DNA from: Thermoproteus uzoniensis 768-20
GTDB taxonomy: Archaea > Thermoproteota > Thermoprotei > Thermoproteales > Thermoproteaceae
DNA length: 64,000 bases
Assembly (NCBI RefSeq): GCF_000193375.1
Contig: NC_015315.1
Coordinates: 1,062,622 to 1,126,621, forward strand
Direction: 5' to 3'
This document shows, piece by piece, positions 8,330 to 15,872 of the stretch. The notes under the pieces were generated by a model. That model made no database searches, was not told the origin of the DNA, and was given only the letters and a program-made list of their open reading frames with translations. The position numbers and the translations under genes are program-made. Position 1 is the first letter of the stretch; each line of letters starts with the position of its first letter.

Positions 8330-8809
8330 GTGTACGCCCTCGTGAGGCTACGAGGCGAGATCGAGGGAGTTGGGTTCAAGGCAGTTGTGTCCGGCGACGT
8401 CGCGCAGGCGCTGGGCCTCAAGGTAGGCGACGCAGTGAGGATCGAGAGCCCCGACGGGTTCAGCGGCGCCAGAGTCGTGGAGATAGACGGGGCGATGAAG
8501 TCGGGCATCCTCGTCACGTCCGACGTCTACATAGCATTGGGCAGAAGGGCGAGGGCCGTGCTCCTCAAGAAGATAGAGAGAGCCTTCGAGGCCTCCAGGA
8601 TCGAGCTCGCTCTGGGGACCGACGCGCCGATATCTGCAGAGGAGTTGAGGGCCGTCGTTTCGGCGATAGCCTCCGCCAGAGTGCCCGTCTTCGCGAAATT
8701 CACGGGCTACCTCTACGCCGGAGGGGGCTGGGTGAAGGTGTTCGTGAAGGGCGTGGAGCCCAGGGAGCCCGCCTATATCTCGTACGACACGGCCATCTCG
8801 GTGGGGTAG
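8330..8809 (+). CDS. Protein with a possible double-psi beta-barrel (VAT/Cdc48 N-domain-like)
   Basis: The first 70 residues (AQALGLKVGDAVRIE ... SGILVTSDVYIALG) resemble the double-psi barrel that precedes the ATPase modules of archaeal Cdc48/VAT, but here no AAA domain follows and the 159-residue protein ends after a second alpha/beta segment. The GTG at 8330 lies about 24 nt after the TATA box CTTATATATA (8302-8311), so a leaderless GTG start is likely. Function is unknown; the barrel assignment is tentative. Confidence 0.6.
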   Translation: MYALVRLRGEIEGVGFKAVVSGDVAQALGLKVGDAVRIESPDGFSGARVVEIDGAMKSGILVTSDVYIALGRRARAVLLKKIERAFEASRIELALGTDAPISAEELRAVVSAIASARVPVFAKFTGYLYAGGGWVKVFVKGVEPREPAYISYDTAISVG

Positions 8810-8826
8810 ATATTTATTAACGGTCG

Positions 8827-9353
8827 ATGAAATCGAGTGTTGAGAAAGGGCTCGACAAATTGCCGGAGCCCTGTAGGTCGGTCGTAGGCCGTCTGTTGAT
8901 GCCCTATTGGCGAACCACGGCGACGGCTTAGTCTCGCTGGTCGTCTACGGGAGCGTGGCCAGGGGGTCTGCCAGAAAGGACAGCGACGTAGATCTCTTGG
9001 TGGTGTTCGAGGATCTGCCCAAGTCGCGCGTGGCAAGGCTCGCGTTGTTCGAGAGGGCCGAGGACGCCGTACAGCCGTTGCTCGACGAGTTGATGGATGA
9101 GGGATACGCGATAGCGCTATCGCCTATACTGAAGACGAGGAGGGAGGCCGAGAGGCTCGCGCCGATATACATAGATATGACAGAGGACGCCGTGATAGTC
9201 TACGACAAGGGCAGCTTCTTCGAGGGCGTGTTGAAAAGGCTCTCCGAGAAGTTGAGGAAGCTGGGCGCCGAGAGGGTCTGGGTCAACGACAAGTCGTGGT
9301 ATTGGGTGCTGAAAAGGGACTACAAGTTCGGCGACTTGATCGAGCTTGAATAA
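8827..9353 (+). CDS. MNT-type nucleotidyltransferase (antitoxin of HEPN/MNT pair), frame broken once
   Basis: The polymerase-beta-like core GSVARGSARKDSDVDLLVVF is intact, with the catalytic GS and DxD. Its frame lacks a good start: the first in-frame codon is TTG 8907. The missing N-terminal helix (MKSSVEKGLDKLPEPC..., from ATG 8827) lies in another frame. Adding one base near 8902-8905 (CCC run) joins them into about 175 residues ending before the HEPN gene. MNT proteins neutralise HEPN toxins by adding AMP to them. The break is more likely a sequencing deletion than decay. Confidence 0.75.
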
Positions 9354-9764
9354 CCTAGACCTAGCGAGGTCTCACATAAGGCTCTGGAGAGGATAAGACA
9401 CGCCCGCGAGGCGTCTGCGGGCGGGAACTACCCGTACGCCGTGAGGCAGTGTCAAGAGGCCGTGGAGCTCTTGCTGAAGGCCGCCTTGAGGATAGTAGGG
9501 ATCGAGCCGCCGAAATGGCGCGACGTGGGGCCTATCTTGAGGGGGGATAAATTCCCCCGATGGTTTCGAGAACACGTCGACCGGCTCGCCTCTATATCCA
9601 GGCGTCTGAGGAAGGAGAGGGAGCTGGCCATGTACGGGGACGAGGACAGCGGAGTTCCGCCCGAGGAGCTGTACACGGCCGAAGACGCGGAGCAGTACCT
9701 AAGGGATGCGGAGCTGGCGGCCGACTTAGTTCTTAAGCTGTTCGAGGAGGCCGCCCGCCGTTAG
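9346..9764 (+). CDS. HEPN-domain protein (toxin-type partner), frame broken once
   Basis: The open part from GTG 9441 shows a typical HEPN helix pair: YAVRQCQEAVELLLKAALR, IEPPKWRDVGPILR and a C-terminal helix ending KLFEEAARR. The first helix lies upstream: TTG 9346 gives MNNLDLARSHIR in a second frame, and adding one G at about 9378-9381 continues it as ALERIRHAREASAGGNYPY into the main frame, giving about 139 residues. The TTG overlaps the last codons of the MNT gene, as expected for a coupled toxin-antitoxin pair. The Rx4-6H motif of RNase HEPNs is not obvious. Confidence 0.75.
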
Positions 9765-10414
9765 TACCAGGCCCTGGTCAGATCCACCTTTATTATCAGG
9801 AGAGGCTCCGAGGTCTTGCCGAGCCCCCTCACCCTCTTGATTATCCTCTCGGCGAGCGCCCCCTCCTTGTACTTGGCAAGCGCCTTCTCTAGGCCGTAGG
9901 CGTCCAGCATGGCGCTGGCCTCCTCCCTGATTATGTAATCGGCGATTTGGTCTAAGCCGGCCAGCTCCCCCGCCTTGATGAGCTGGGAGACCGTGAAGAG
10001 CTGGAGCCCCAAGTGGTCTATCTTGGAGAGGAACTCGTCCAGGTTCTTGTTAGGCCTAAAGCCCTCCTCGCCCATGGTCGCCCTCTTGAAGTCCTCGTCG
10101 GTGAAGACCAGCCGCACCCTCTGCCTCCACTTAGCCGACCACATGACGACCCACTCGGAGGCCAGCTCAGCTATCTTGGGCCAACGCTCAGTTATGTAGA
10201 CGCAGAGCCTCAGACGCGCCTTGTCCTCCCTGAACTTCTGGGCCATATACACCCCGGACTTGTAGGCCAGATAGTGGAGGAAGTCCCTCAGGGCTATGTC
10301 CACCACCGTCTCCAGCTCCCGCCTGGGCATATCCCAGTAGTACTCCGACAGAGCTCCCTCCAAGAGCTCCCTCACGTTCTCCACCGCGGCGTCGAAGTTG
10401 CAATACGGCTCCAT
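9761..10414 (-). CDS. Protein of unknown function (217 aa)
   Basis: A charged, largely alpha-helical cytoplasmic protein. No motif was recognised. The start ATG 10414 is supported by a minus-strand TATA-like run (CTTTTAAATAT, about 10430-10441). The stop shares the tetranucleotide TTAG with the stop of the convergent HEPN gene, an arrangement repeated elsewhere in this window, which favours a real gene. Confidence 0.65.
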   Translation of the reverse strand: MEPYCNFDAAVENVRELLEGALSEYYWDMPRRELETVVDIALRDFLHYLAYKSGVYMAQKFREDKARLRLCVYITERWPKIAELASEWVVMWSAKWRQRVRLVFTDEDFKRATMGEEGFRPNKNLDEFLSKIDHLGLQLFTVSQLIKAGELAGLDQIADYIIREEASAMLDAYGLEKALAKYKEGALAERIIKRVRGLGKTSEPLLIIKVDLTRAWY

Positions 10415-10456
10415 GGCCTCTATACGCGATGGATATTTAAAAGCTCTCTCCCCACA

Positions 10457-11209
10457 CTACAACCACTTCAAGATCTCCTCAGTAATTTTTTCATATACTC
10501 TACTCAGTGAGAGGTATATATAATATTTATTCAAGAAATATCTATATATTTTGGTCAAGATGGCGCGGTCCGCGGAGAACTCTATGCCGTAGTCTATAGA
10601 GAGCAACACCAGCCCCTCGGCGGGGGCGCTGGGCACGGGCCCCCCTCCGCCGCTCTCCAACAGGCGCCGGACGTCGTCGATGCCCAAGACGCCGCGGCCC
10701 ACGGCCAGCAAAGCCCAGACTATCTTCCTCAACATCTTGTTCCTGAAGCCTTTCCCCCTGAACGCGATCTCTATGTAGGCCCCTCTATCCTCCACCTCTA
10801 TCGAATATATGGTCGTAACCGCATCGCGGACTCCCTTGGCGAAGTTCCTGTAGTCGTGGGTGCCCACGAAGAGCGAGGCCGCCTCCCTCACTAAGCCTAG
10901 GTCCTCGCCCCTATAGGGGGCGAAGTAGACGTAGGTCCTAGCCCGCGCCCTCCTCGGGTTGAACCCCTCGGGCACCTCGGCGTATCCCCAGACCCACACG
11001 CCCCTCGGGAGCTCCGCGTTGATCTGGCCCAAGGGCTTCAAGGACCTCGCCACGACGACGTTGCCGAGGGCCGAGACGCCGGGATCCGTGCGCGAGCCTC
11101 TGCCCAGCAGAGGGCCCAAGGCCCTGGCCAGCGCGGGCTCCACAGACCTCTCGTGGCCCGTGAAGCCGTAGAACAAGGACCCGTCGTAGGCGACGAGGTA
11201 GGCAATCAC
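10457..11209 (-). CDS. truA: tRNA pseudouridine synthase A family protein
   Basis: A 250-residue TruA family enzyme. The catalytic Asp is in SRTDPGVSALGN (near residue 41), with FNPRRARARTYVY and the RGKGFRNKMLRKIV motif near 150. It isomerises uridines in the anticodon stem-loop of tRNA. The start is GTG 11209, with TATA-like ATTTTAAATAC about 22 nt upstream. The C-terminal 40 residues are Tyr/Ile-rich and AT-richer than the rest, a family-atypical extension. Confidence 0.88.
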   Translation of the reverse strand: MIAYLVAYDGSLFYGFTGHERSVEPALARALGPLLGRGSRTDPGVSALGNVVVARSLKPLGQINAELPRGVWVWGYAEVPEGFNPRRARARTYVYFAPYRGEDLGLVREAASLFVGTHDYRNFAKGVRDAVTTIYSIEVEDRGAYIEIAFRGKGFRNKMLRKIVWALLAVGRGVLGIDDVRRLLESGGGGPVPSAPAEGLVLLSIDYGIEFSADRAILTKIYRYFLNKYYIYLSLSRVYEKITEEILKWL

Positions 11210-11319
11210 CGGCGCTAGTCGGGCCGTATTTAAAATTTCATCCGCTACGGCCGAGCCGCCCCGGGCCCGGCTCCGACAGCCGACGCGCCAACGTTTTAAG
11301 GGCCGGCAGATCGGCCTCC

Positions 11320-12384
11320 GTGGTCGTCGTGAGGGCTAAATACGTGCTGTGGGGGGCCGACCTTGAGGTTGTGGAGGACGGCGTCGTGGAGGTAGACGAC
11401 GAGGGGAAGGTGGCGGGGATCGGGAAGTACTCCGGCCAGATCTCGCTGGACTTAGGCAACGCCGTCTTGATGCCCCAGCTGGTGGACGCCCACATACACC
11501 CCCTCGACGTTGCTATGGCCGACCGCGACGACTACTACATAGACGATCTGGTCGGCTGGCCCCACGGCGTGAAGTACCACTTCTTGAGGAGGCTGGTGGC
11601 CAAGAGGAGGCATCTGAGGCCGCTGGAGGCGTTGGCCAGGAGGGCGAGGAGGTACGGGATCGGCTGCGTTGTGGCCTACGCCGAATATGCGGCCGGCGAC
11701 GTGGAGGCGGCCTTCAAGAAATACGGCGTCGACGCCTTGGCCTTCCAGGAGGCCCACGGCGACATGCCGGAACACCCCTACGTGCAAGTCGCGTCGCCTC
11801 TAGACCACCCGCCTGAGTACCTCAAAGAGCTCAGGAGGAGGCACAAGCTCGTCTCGACCCACGTGTCGGAGACGGAGGACTGCCACGAGGCCGGCGACCT
11901 CGACCTAGCGCTGAAGATCCTCGACGCGGACGTCCTCGTCCACCTAGTCTACGCCACGGCGGAGGAGATCGAGGCGATACCGAGAGGGAAGGCCGTGGTG
12001 ATAAACCCGAGGGCGAACGCCTACTTTGTCGGGAGGCTTCCCGACGTCCCGTCGTTGATGCCGTTGAGGCCTCTGCTGGGGACCGACAACGCCTTCGTCA
12101 ACGAGCCCGACATATGGGCTGAGGTGAAATTCCTCCACGCATACGGGAGGACCAGGGGATGGGACCTCGACGAGCGGGACCTCCTCAAGATGGCCACAAC
12201 GTGGCCTTGGGAGAAGCTGAGGTGCGGGTCGCCGATAGACGTGGGGCTGAGGGCCAAGGCGCTCGCCGTAGCCCTCCCGTACCCGACCCACAACGTATAC
12301 AAATTCCTCGCGAGGAGAGCCGGGGCACAGGACGTCTTGGCGTTCATAGAGGGGGACGAGGTGGTCTTCCAGCACGAGATCTAG
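11320..12384 (+). CDS. Amidohydrolase-superfamily metal-dependent hydrolase
   Basis: A 354-residue protein with the amidohydrolase metal motifs in order: HxH in VDAHIHPLD near residue 57, His in STHVSETEDCHE near 181, His in DVLVHLVYA near 208, and Asp in LLGTDNAF near 250. This matches the cytosine-deaminase/chlorohydrolase subgroup. The substrate cannot be told. GTG 11320 lies about 24 nt after the TATA-like CGTTTTAAG at 11291-11299. Confidence 0.8.
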   Translation: MVVVRAKYVLWGADLEVVEDGVVEVDDEGKVAGIGKYSGQISLDLGNAVLMPQLVDAHIHPLDVAMADRDDYYIDDLVGWPHGVKYHFLRRLVAKRRHLRPLEALARRARRYGIGCVVAYAEYAAGDVEAAFKKYGVDALAFQEAHGDMPEHPYVQVASPLDHPPEYLKELRRRHKLVSTHVSETEDCHEAGDLDLALKILDADVLVHLVYATAEEIEAIPRGKAVVINPRANAYFVGRLPDVPSLMPLRPLLGTDNAFVNEPDIWAEVKFLHAYGRTRGWDLDERDLLKMATTWPWEKLRCGSPIDVGLRAKALAVALPYPTHNVYKFLARRAGAQDVLAFIEGDEVVFQHEI

Positions 12385-12396
12385 GCGGCGGGAAAG

Positions 12397-12407
12397 CAAT
12401 TTATATA
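12397..12407 (+). promoter_or_regulatory. TATA box deciding the start at 12426
   Basis: CAATTTATATA is centred about 24 nt before GTG 12426 and sits just after the stop of the amidohydrolase gene. A much longer open frame upstream of 12426 is therefore not the coding start. Confidence 0.65.
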
Positions 12408-12425
12408 CGGAAGGCGCTCGTTGGC

Positions 12426-13196
12426 GTGGACGTGGCCGTCTACGTGAGGAGGGGCGCCAGAGCTAAGGCAATCGTTGAGATCGCCCAGAGCCTCGGCCTC
12501 CCCCACGTCCTCGACCTCGGCGGGCTCCGGCTGGACAAATCGCCGTATCTGCACGCGGTGGAGCTCGACCTGGAGCTGGCGGCTCCGCCCTCCGCCCTGG
12601 TGATGCCCCCGGCGGACGACGTATACAAGCCCGTGTTGATAGCAGATCTCTTGAACGTGAGGAGGATCTTTCTGCCCCCGCCGCCCACCGTCGACGATCT
12701 GGCCCGCGTATACGACGAGGCCGCAACATACGGCGTGGAGGTGGTGTGGCTCTACGGGAGGCCTCCCCTCGCCAGGCCCGAGGATGTTGAGGCCGTCGCC
12801 GAGGCGGTCCACCCGAGGGCGGCCAGGATAGTCTACGACGTCGTCTCGGCGAGATCCAGCAAGGAGATCGTCAAGACCTTGGTGTCGTTGCAGGGGTATA
12901 TGGCCTCTATGTACCTCTCCAACAGGAAGGGCCGGCGCGGCCCGAGGCTTCCGCCGTTCGACGTAGACGGCGTCATAAACTACTCCGACGTGGTCCAGGC
13001 CGCGTTGTTGTTGCAGTGGGACGGACAGTACGTGTTGAGGATGGCGCCGCAGTTCGCCGACAAGCTGTCCCTGCAGGTGGCGGTTCTGAACGAGATCGCC
13101 GAGACTTTCAGAAGCGCCGGGAAGGCCTCCAAGAAGGTCCAGAGAATGGTCGCCGAGGTCCTCGACGAGATATTCGCCAGCAGCGGCTTGGAGTAG
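12426..13196 (+). CDS. Unknown protein, possibly TIM-barrel fold (256 aa)
   Basis: The sequence alternates hydrophobic strands and helices (HVLDLGG, SALVMPPADDV, VVWLYGRPP, RIVYDVVSARSS) in a pattern suggestive of a beta/alpha barrel, then ends in a helical tail (QVAVLNEIAETFRSAGKA). No catalytic signature was recognised. RNase P p30 was considered as an alternative because of the barrel-like pattern, but I see no specific match. Start chosen at GTG 12426 from promoter spacing. Confidence 0.6.
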   Translation: MDVAVYVRRGARAKAIVEIAQSLGLPHVLDLGGLRLDKSPYLHAVELDLELAAPPSALVMPPADDVYKPVLIADLLNVRRIFLPPPPTVDDLARVYDEAATYGVEVVWLYGRPPLARPEDVEAVAEAVHPRAARIVYDVVSARSSKEIVKTLVSLQGYMASMYLSNRKGRRGPRLPPFDVDGVINYSDVVQAALLLQWDGQYVLRMAPQFADKLSLQVAVLNEIAETFRSAGKASKKVQRMVAEVLDEIFASSGLE

Positions 13197-13211
13197 GCCG
13201 CGGGCGCGCCG

Positions 13212-13427
13212 TCATATAACCAGCGGTATCCTCGCCTCCCTCGCCCTCTCGAGGAACTCCTCCACCCCCAGCCCGGCGAGCCTCGCCGCAGTTCTGAAAT
13301 CGCCCGTCTTCACGTAGTACCTCAACGCCGCCCTCAGACGGGGAGGTAGCCTCTCTATATAGGCCCAATCGGCCTCCCTCCTCCTAATCTCCCGTGCCTC
13401 CTCCAGAAGCTGGATCCACTCGTCCAC
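13212..13427 (-). CDS. Small antitoxin-like protein (UPF0175-like C-terminal motif)
   Basis: 71 residues, helical. The C-terminal half (FRTAARLAGLGVEEFLERA followed by REARIPLVI) resembles the HTH-like motif of UPF0175 antitoxins. No toxin gene is adjacent, so it would be an orphan. GTG 13427 is about 23 nt from a minus-strand TATA box (GATATAAAAC on the plus strand, 13445-13454). Confidence 0.55.
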   Translation of the reverse strand: MDEWIQLLEEAREIRRREADWAYIERLPPRLRAALRYYVKTGDFRTAARLAGLGVEEFLERAREARIPLVI

Positions 13428-13480
13428 GGAAATTATCTGGCGGAGATATAAAACCCTGATACCCGTCTCGGATCAATCCC

Positions 13481-13490
13481 CTTAAAAAGC
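13481..13490 (+). promoter_or_regulatory. TATA box before the 15-codon mini-ORF
   Basis: CTTAAAAAGC is centred about 23 nt upstream of ATG 13508, the same geometry as bona fide leaderless genes in this window. The region holds no other plus-strand gene for it to serve. Confidence 0.55.
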
Positions 13491-13507
13491 CCGATCTCGG
13501 CCAACAC

Positions 13508-13555
13508 ATGCCGTGCAAGAGCAAGAAGAAGGAAGGACAGGCCAAACAGTCCTGA
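13508..13555 (+). CDS. Possible 15-residue leaderless peptide
   Basis: ATG 13508 opens a 15-codon frame (MPCKSKKKEGQAKQS, TGA) followed at once by a T-run (13556-13560) that could terminate transcription. A well-placed TATA box precedes it. The peptide is Lys-rich with one Cys. The same transcript could instead be a short noncoding RNA. Confidence 0.4.
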   Translation: MPCKSKKKEGQAKQS

Positions 13556-13568
13556 TTTTTGGGCGGCC

Positions 13569-13976
13569 CTATCCCTGCGCCAGGGCCGATTTAAGTTTCT
13601 CGACCACCTCCCTGGCCGTCTCCTCCTTGATCTCGTCCCTCCCGTGCCACAGCAACTTGTCGCCCCACCTAGGTATCACGTGGACGTGGTAGTGGAATAT
13701 TATCTGGCCCGCCTCCCTCCCCGCGTTGGTCACTATGTTCACGCCCCTCGCGCCCAGCTTCTTCCAAATCCTGGCGAACTTGGCGGCGATGGCGAACGAC
13801 TTGACGACGAGGTCGTCTGGCGTATCAATCACGCTCTCGTAGTGGGCCTTGGTCACGACGAGTAGGTGGCCGTAGGACGCCGGGTATTTATCCAGTATCA
13901 CCACGACGTCGTCGTCCTCGTACACCCTCCACGCCGGGGCCTCGCCCTTGACTATCTTGCAGAATATGCAGTCCAT
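13569..13976 (-). CDS. HIT-family nucleotide hydrolase/transferase
   Basis: A 135-residue histidine-triad protein. The catalytic HYHVHVIPRW motif is near residue 96, and an N-terminal CIFCKIVKGEAPA carries the zinc Cys pair typical of the Hint/FHIT-like branch. It probably hydrolyses adenosine 5'-phosphoramidates or dinucleoside polyphosphates. The start ATG 13976 gives the usual family length. Confidence 0.9.
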   Translation of the reverse strand: MDCIFCKIVKGEAPAWRVYEDDDVVVILDKYPASYGHLLVVTKAHYESVIDTPDDLVVKSFAIAAKFARIWKKLGARGVNIVTNAGREAGQIIFHYHVHVIPRWGDKLLWHGRDEIKEETAREVVEKLKSALAQG

Positions 13977-14053
13977 AGACCACGGAAGGACGGCCTAGAT
14001 AAACTTTTTCAGACTGCGAGGCGTCGGCTTAAAATATATCTGTGGTCTGGCCT

Positions 14054-14500
14054 ATGGGTCTCGCGTTTGAGGACTTCGAGGTGGGGGCCCGGTTTAGGTC
14101 TCACGGAGTTACGGTGACTGAGGCCCACGTGTCGGCGTTCGCGTGGCTCACGGGCGACTGGAACCCGCTCCACGTCGATGGGGAATTCGCCAAGTCGACG
14201 ATATTCGGCGAGAGGATAGCCCACGGCATGCTCACGGCCTCGCTCGCGCTCGGCCTCTTCGCGCAGTACCTCTACGGCACTGTCATAGCCCTCCTCGAGG
14301 CCTCGGCGCGTTTCCTCAAGCCCGTCAAGATAGGAGACACAATATACGTAGAGACCGAGGTTGTGGACAAGAGGCCTTCGGAGAAGTACAGAGGGGGCGT
14401 CGTGCACCTCCGCCACGAGGTCAAAAACCAGCGCGGGGAGACGGCGGCGGTCGTGGAGACCAAGGTCCTGGTCGCGGGGCGATGGCGCGGCTCTACTTAG
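14054..14500 (+). CDS. MaoC-like hot-dog dehydratase
   Basis: A 148-residue MaoC family protein; the (R)-hydratase motif GDWNPLHVDGEFAKST with catalytic Asp and His near residues 33-38 and FGERIAHGML are present. It probably hydrates an enoyl-CoA. ATG 14054 is preferred over GTG 14042 because the TATA box (CTTAAAATATAT, 14029-14040) is about 20 nt away from it. The 3' end overlaps dphB by 19 nt. Confidence 0.85.
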   Translation: MGLAFEDFEVGARFRSHGVTVTEAHVSAFAWLTGDWNPLHVDGEFAKSTIFGERIAHGMLTASLALGLFAQYLYGTVIALLEASARFLKPVKIGDTIYVETEVVDKRPSEKYRGGVVHLRHEVKNQRGETAAVVETKVLVAGRWRGST

Positions 14501-15248
14501 TGGGGCTGGGCCTCTCGCCCGCCTACATGACCGAGGAGGCGAGGCGCGCGCTGGGGGACTCAGACTGCGTCTTCGCCGACGTCTACACCAGCTACTTCGA
14601 CTTCGCGGCGCTCGGCATCGCGGCGAGACCTCTGGACAGGAAGGAGCTGGAGGACAGAGGGGGGGCCGCCGTGGAGGAGTGCCTCAGGGCCGGGAGGAAC
14701 GCGGCGCTGTTAGTGCCCGGCGACCCCCTGGCGGCTACGGCCCACGCGGCGCTCGTGGCCTCCTTGAGGCGGAAGGGGTACGAGGTGGTCGTGGTGCCCG
14801 GCGTCTCGGCCATATGCGCCGCCATGTCGGCGGCGTGCCTCTCCATATACAAGCTGGGCGGCGTGGCCACGGTGACATACCCCAGGATGGGGGTCTACTC
14901 GACGAGGCCCTACGAGCTGGCCGAACAGAACCTCTCCAGAGGCCTCCACACGCTCCTCCTCCTCGACATAAGAGACGACGGGGGGTTCATGACGCCGTCG
15001 GAGGCCGCCCGGATCCTCCTCGAGCTGGAGAGGCGCGAGGGCAGAGGGTCTTCGTGGGCGACAGGCTCGTGGCCGTGGCCTACAAGCTCGGCTGGCCGGG
15101 AGGCGGCGCCGCGGCGGGCACCCTCGCCGAGCTGGCGGAGTCGCGGCTCCCTCCGCCCGCGGTGATAATCGTCCCGTCGAGGCTGGGCCCCGTGGAGGAG
15201 GAGTGCCTCTCCACACTGCCCAGAATAGGCGCTACGCCTCCCGCCTAG
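14482..15248 (+). CDS. dphB: Diphthine synthase (DphB/Dph5), frame broken once
   Basis: The first 190 residues are a clear SAM-dependent diphthine synthase (MARLYLVGLGLS, YTSYFDFAA, LVPGDPLAAT, TYPRMGVYSTRPYE). At about 15037-15050 the frame switches: the expected C-terminal part (VFVGDRLVAVAYKLG to GATPPA, stop at 15246) continues in another frame. One extra G in the GAGGG run restores a single protein of about 255 residues with the normal family length. DphB trimethylates the modified His of elongation factor 2 before Dph6 acts. Confidence 0.8.
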
Positions 15249-15402
15249 GACGGCCGCCGCGGCAAGTCGGCCGAGGGCCGGAGACGCCGAGCCCAGACGC
15301 ATGCGCCAAGTCCACAACGCGGCGATCGGCCGCTGATGGACAGCCCCGTCCGGGCGCCGTAGGCCAAAAGAAAGGGATCGAGGAGAGAAAAACAGGTTTT
15401 CC
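15249..15402. other. Noncoding gap after dphB
   Basis: GC-rich sequence without a convincing frame, promoter or RNA signature. The end (15370-15402) becomes A/T-richer toward the remnant gene on the minus strand. Confidence 0.5.
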
Positions 15403-15663
15403 CTAAGTGCAGGGGGTGTAGTAGGCTACTATGCTCATCCAGGCCGACGACGGGCCGTACTCTATGGTCCTGTACGGTGTCGTGTAGCCCGCGTAGTAGA
15501 CGTATAGGGTGTAGGGCGTGCCGAACGGGCCGTAGTTGAAGACGTCCGGAACATCTATGACGGCGGGCTGACGCGTTGGGGTGCTGTTAACTACTCCGTA
15601 GTCGCTACTGAGCAACGCCACTTGTCCGCTCCATAAGAGGTCGCTCGCGGCCCGCCCCGCCAG
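15403..15663 (-). pseudogene. C-terminal fragment of a Tyr-rich, probably secreted protein
   Basis: Read on the minus strand, the frame ends with a low-charge, Tyr/Thr/Pro-rich stretch (DVFNYGPFGTPYTLYVYYAG ... SIVAYYTPCT, stop at 15403) typical of extracellular or S-layer-type archaeal proteins. Upstream coding character continues to about 15660 (SDLLWSGQVALL) but there is no ATG and no signal peptide, only an internal GTG at 15621. It looks like the tail of a gene whose front was lost. The parent family was not recognised. Confidence 0.45.
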
Positions 15664-15838
15664 AGCAGGATATACGATCCTTGCGTTAAGACGCGCCGGG
15701 CGTGCTGGAGGCCTAAAGGCCCGTCTTCGCGTAGGCTCTGCCGGAATCCGCGCCAGCGGGTATCTAGAACGCGTCTACCTCGGGCCGCGTTGCCTCGGAT
15801 GTCGGCTTGTCTGCTGGCGCGGCTCCGGCCGCCGTCCG
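15664..15838. other. Noncoding gap before infB
   Basis: GC-rich, no supported gene or tRNA. It ends in the infB promoter. Confidence 0.45.
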
Positions 15839-15840
15839 AG

Positions 15841-15852
15841 GTATAAATTTAT
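15841..15852 (+). promoter_or_regulatory. infB TATA box
   Basis: GTATAAATTTAT lies about 26 nt before the ATG at 15873, giving a leaderless infB transcript. Confidence 0.7.
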
Positions 15853-15872
15853 AGATAGGCGGGGTAGTCGCC

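Noticed and set aside
8827-9764. An in-frame MNT-HEPN fusion separated by one TAA
   Set aside because: The reconstructed HEPN start (TTG 9346) and first helix lie in another frame, so the shared frame after the stop is a by-product of the missing base.
12159-12425. An N-terminal extension of the 256-residue protein reaching into the amidohydrolase gene
   Set aside because: It overlaps the amidohydrolase in another frame, is Arg/Gly-rich, and the TATA box at 12397-12407 sets the start at 12426.
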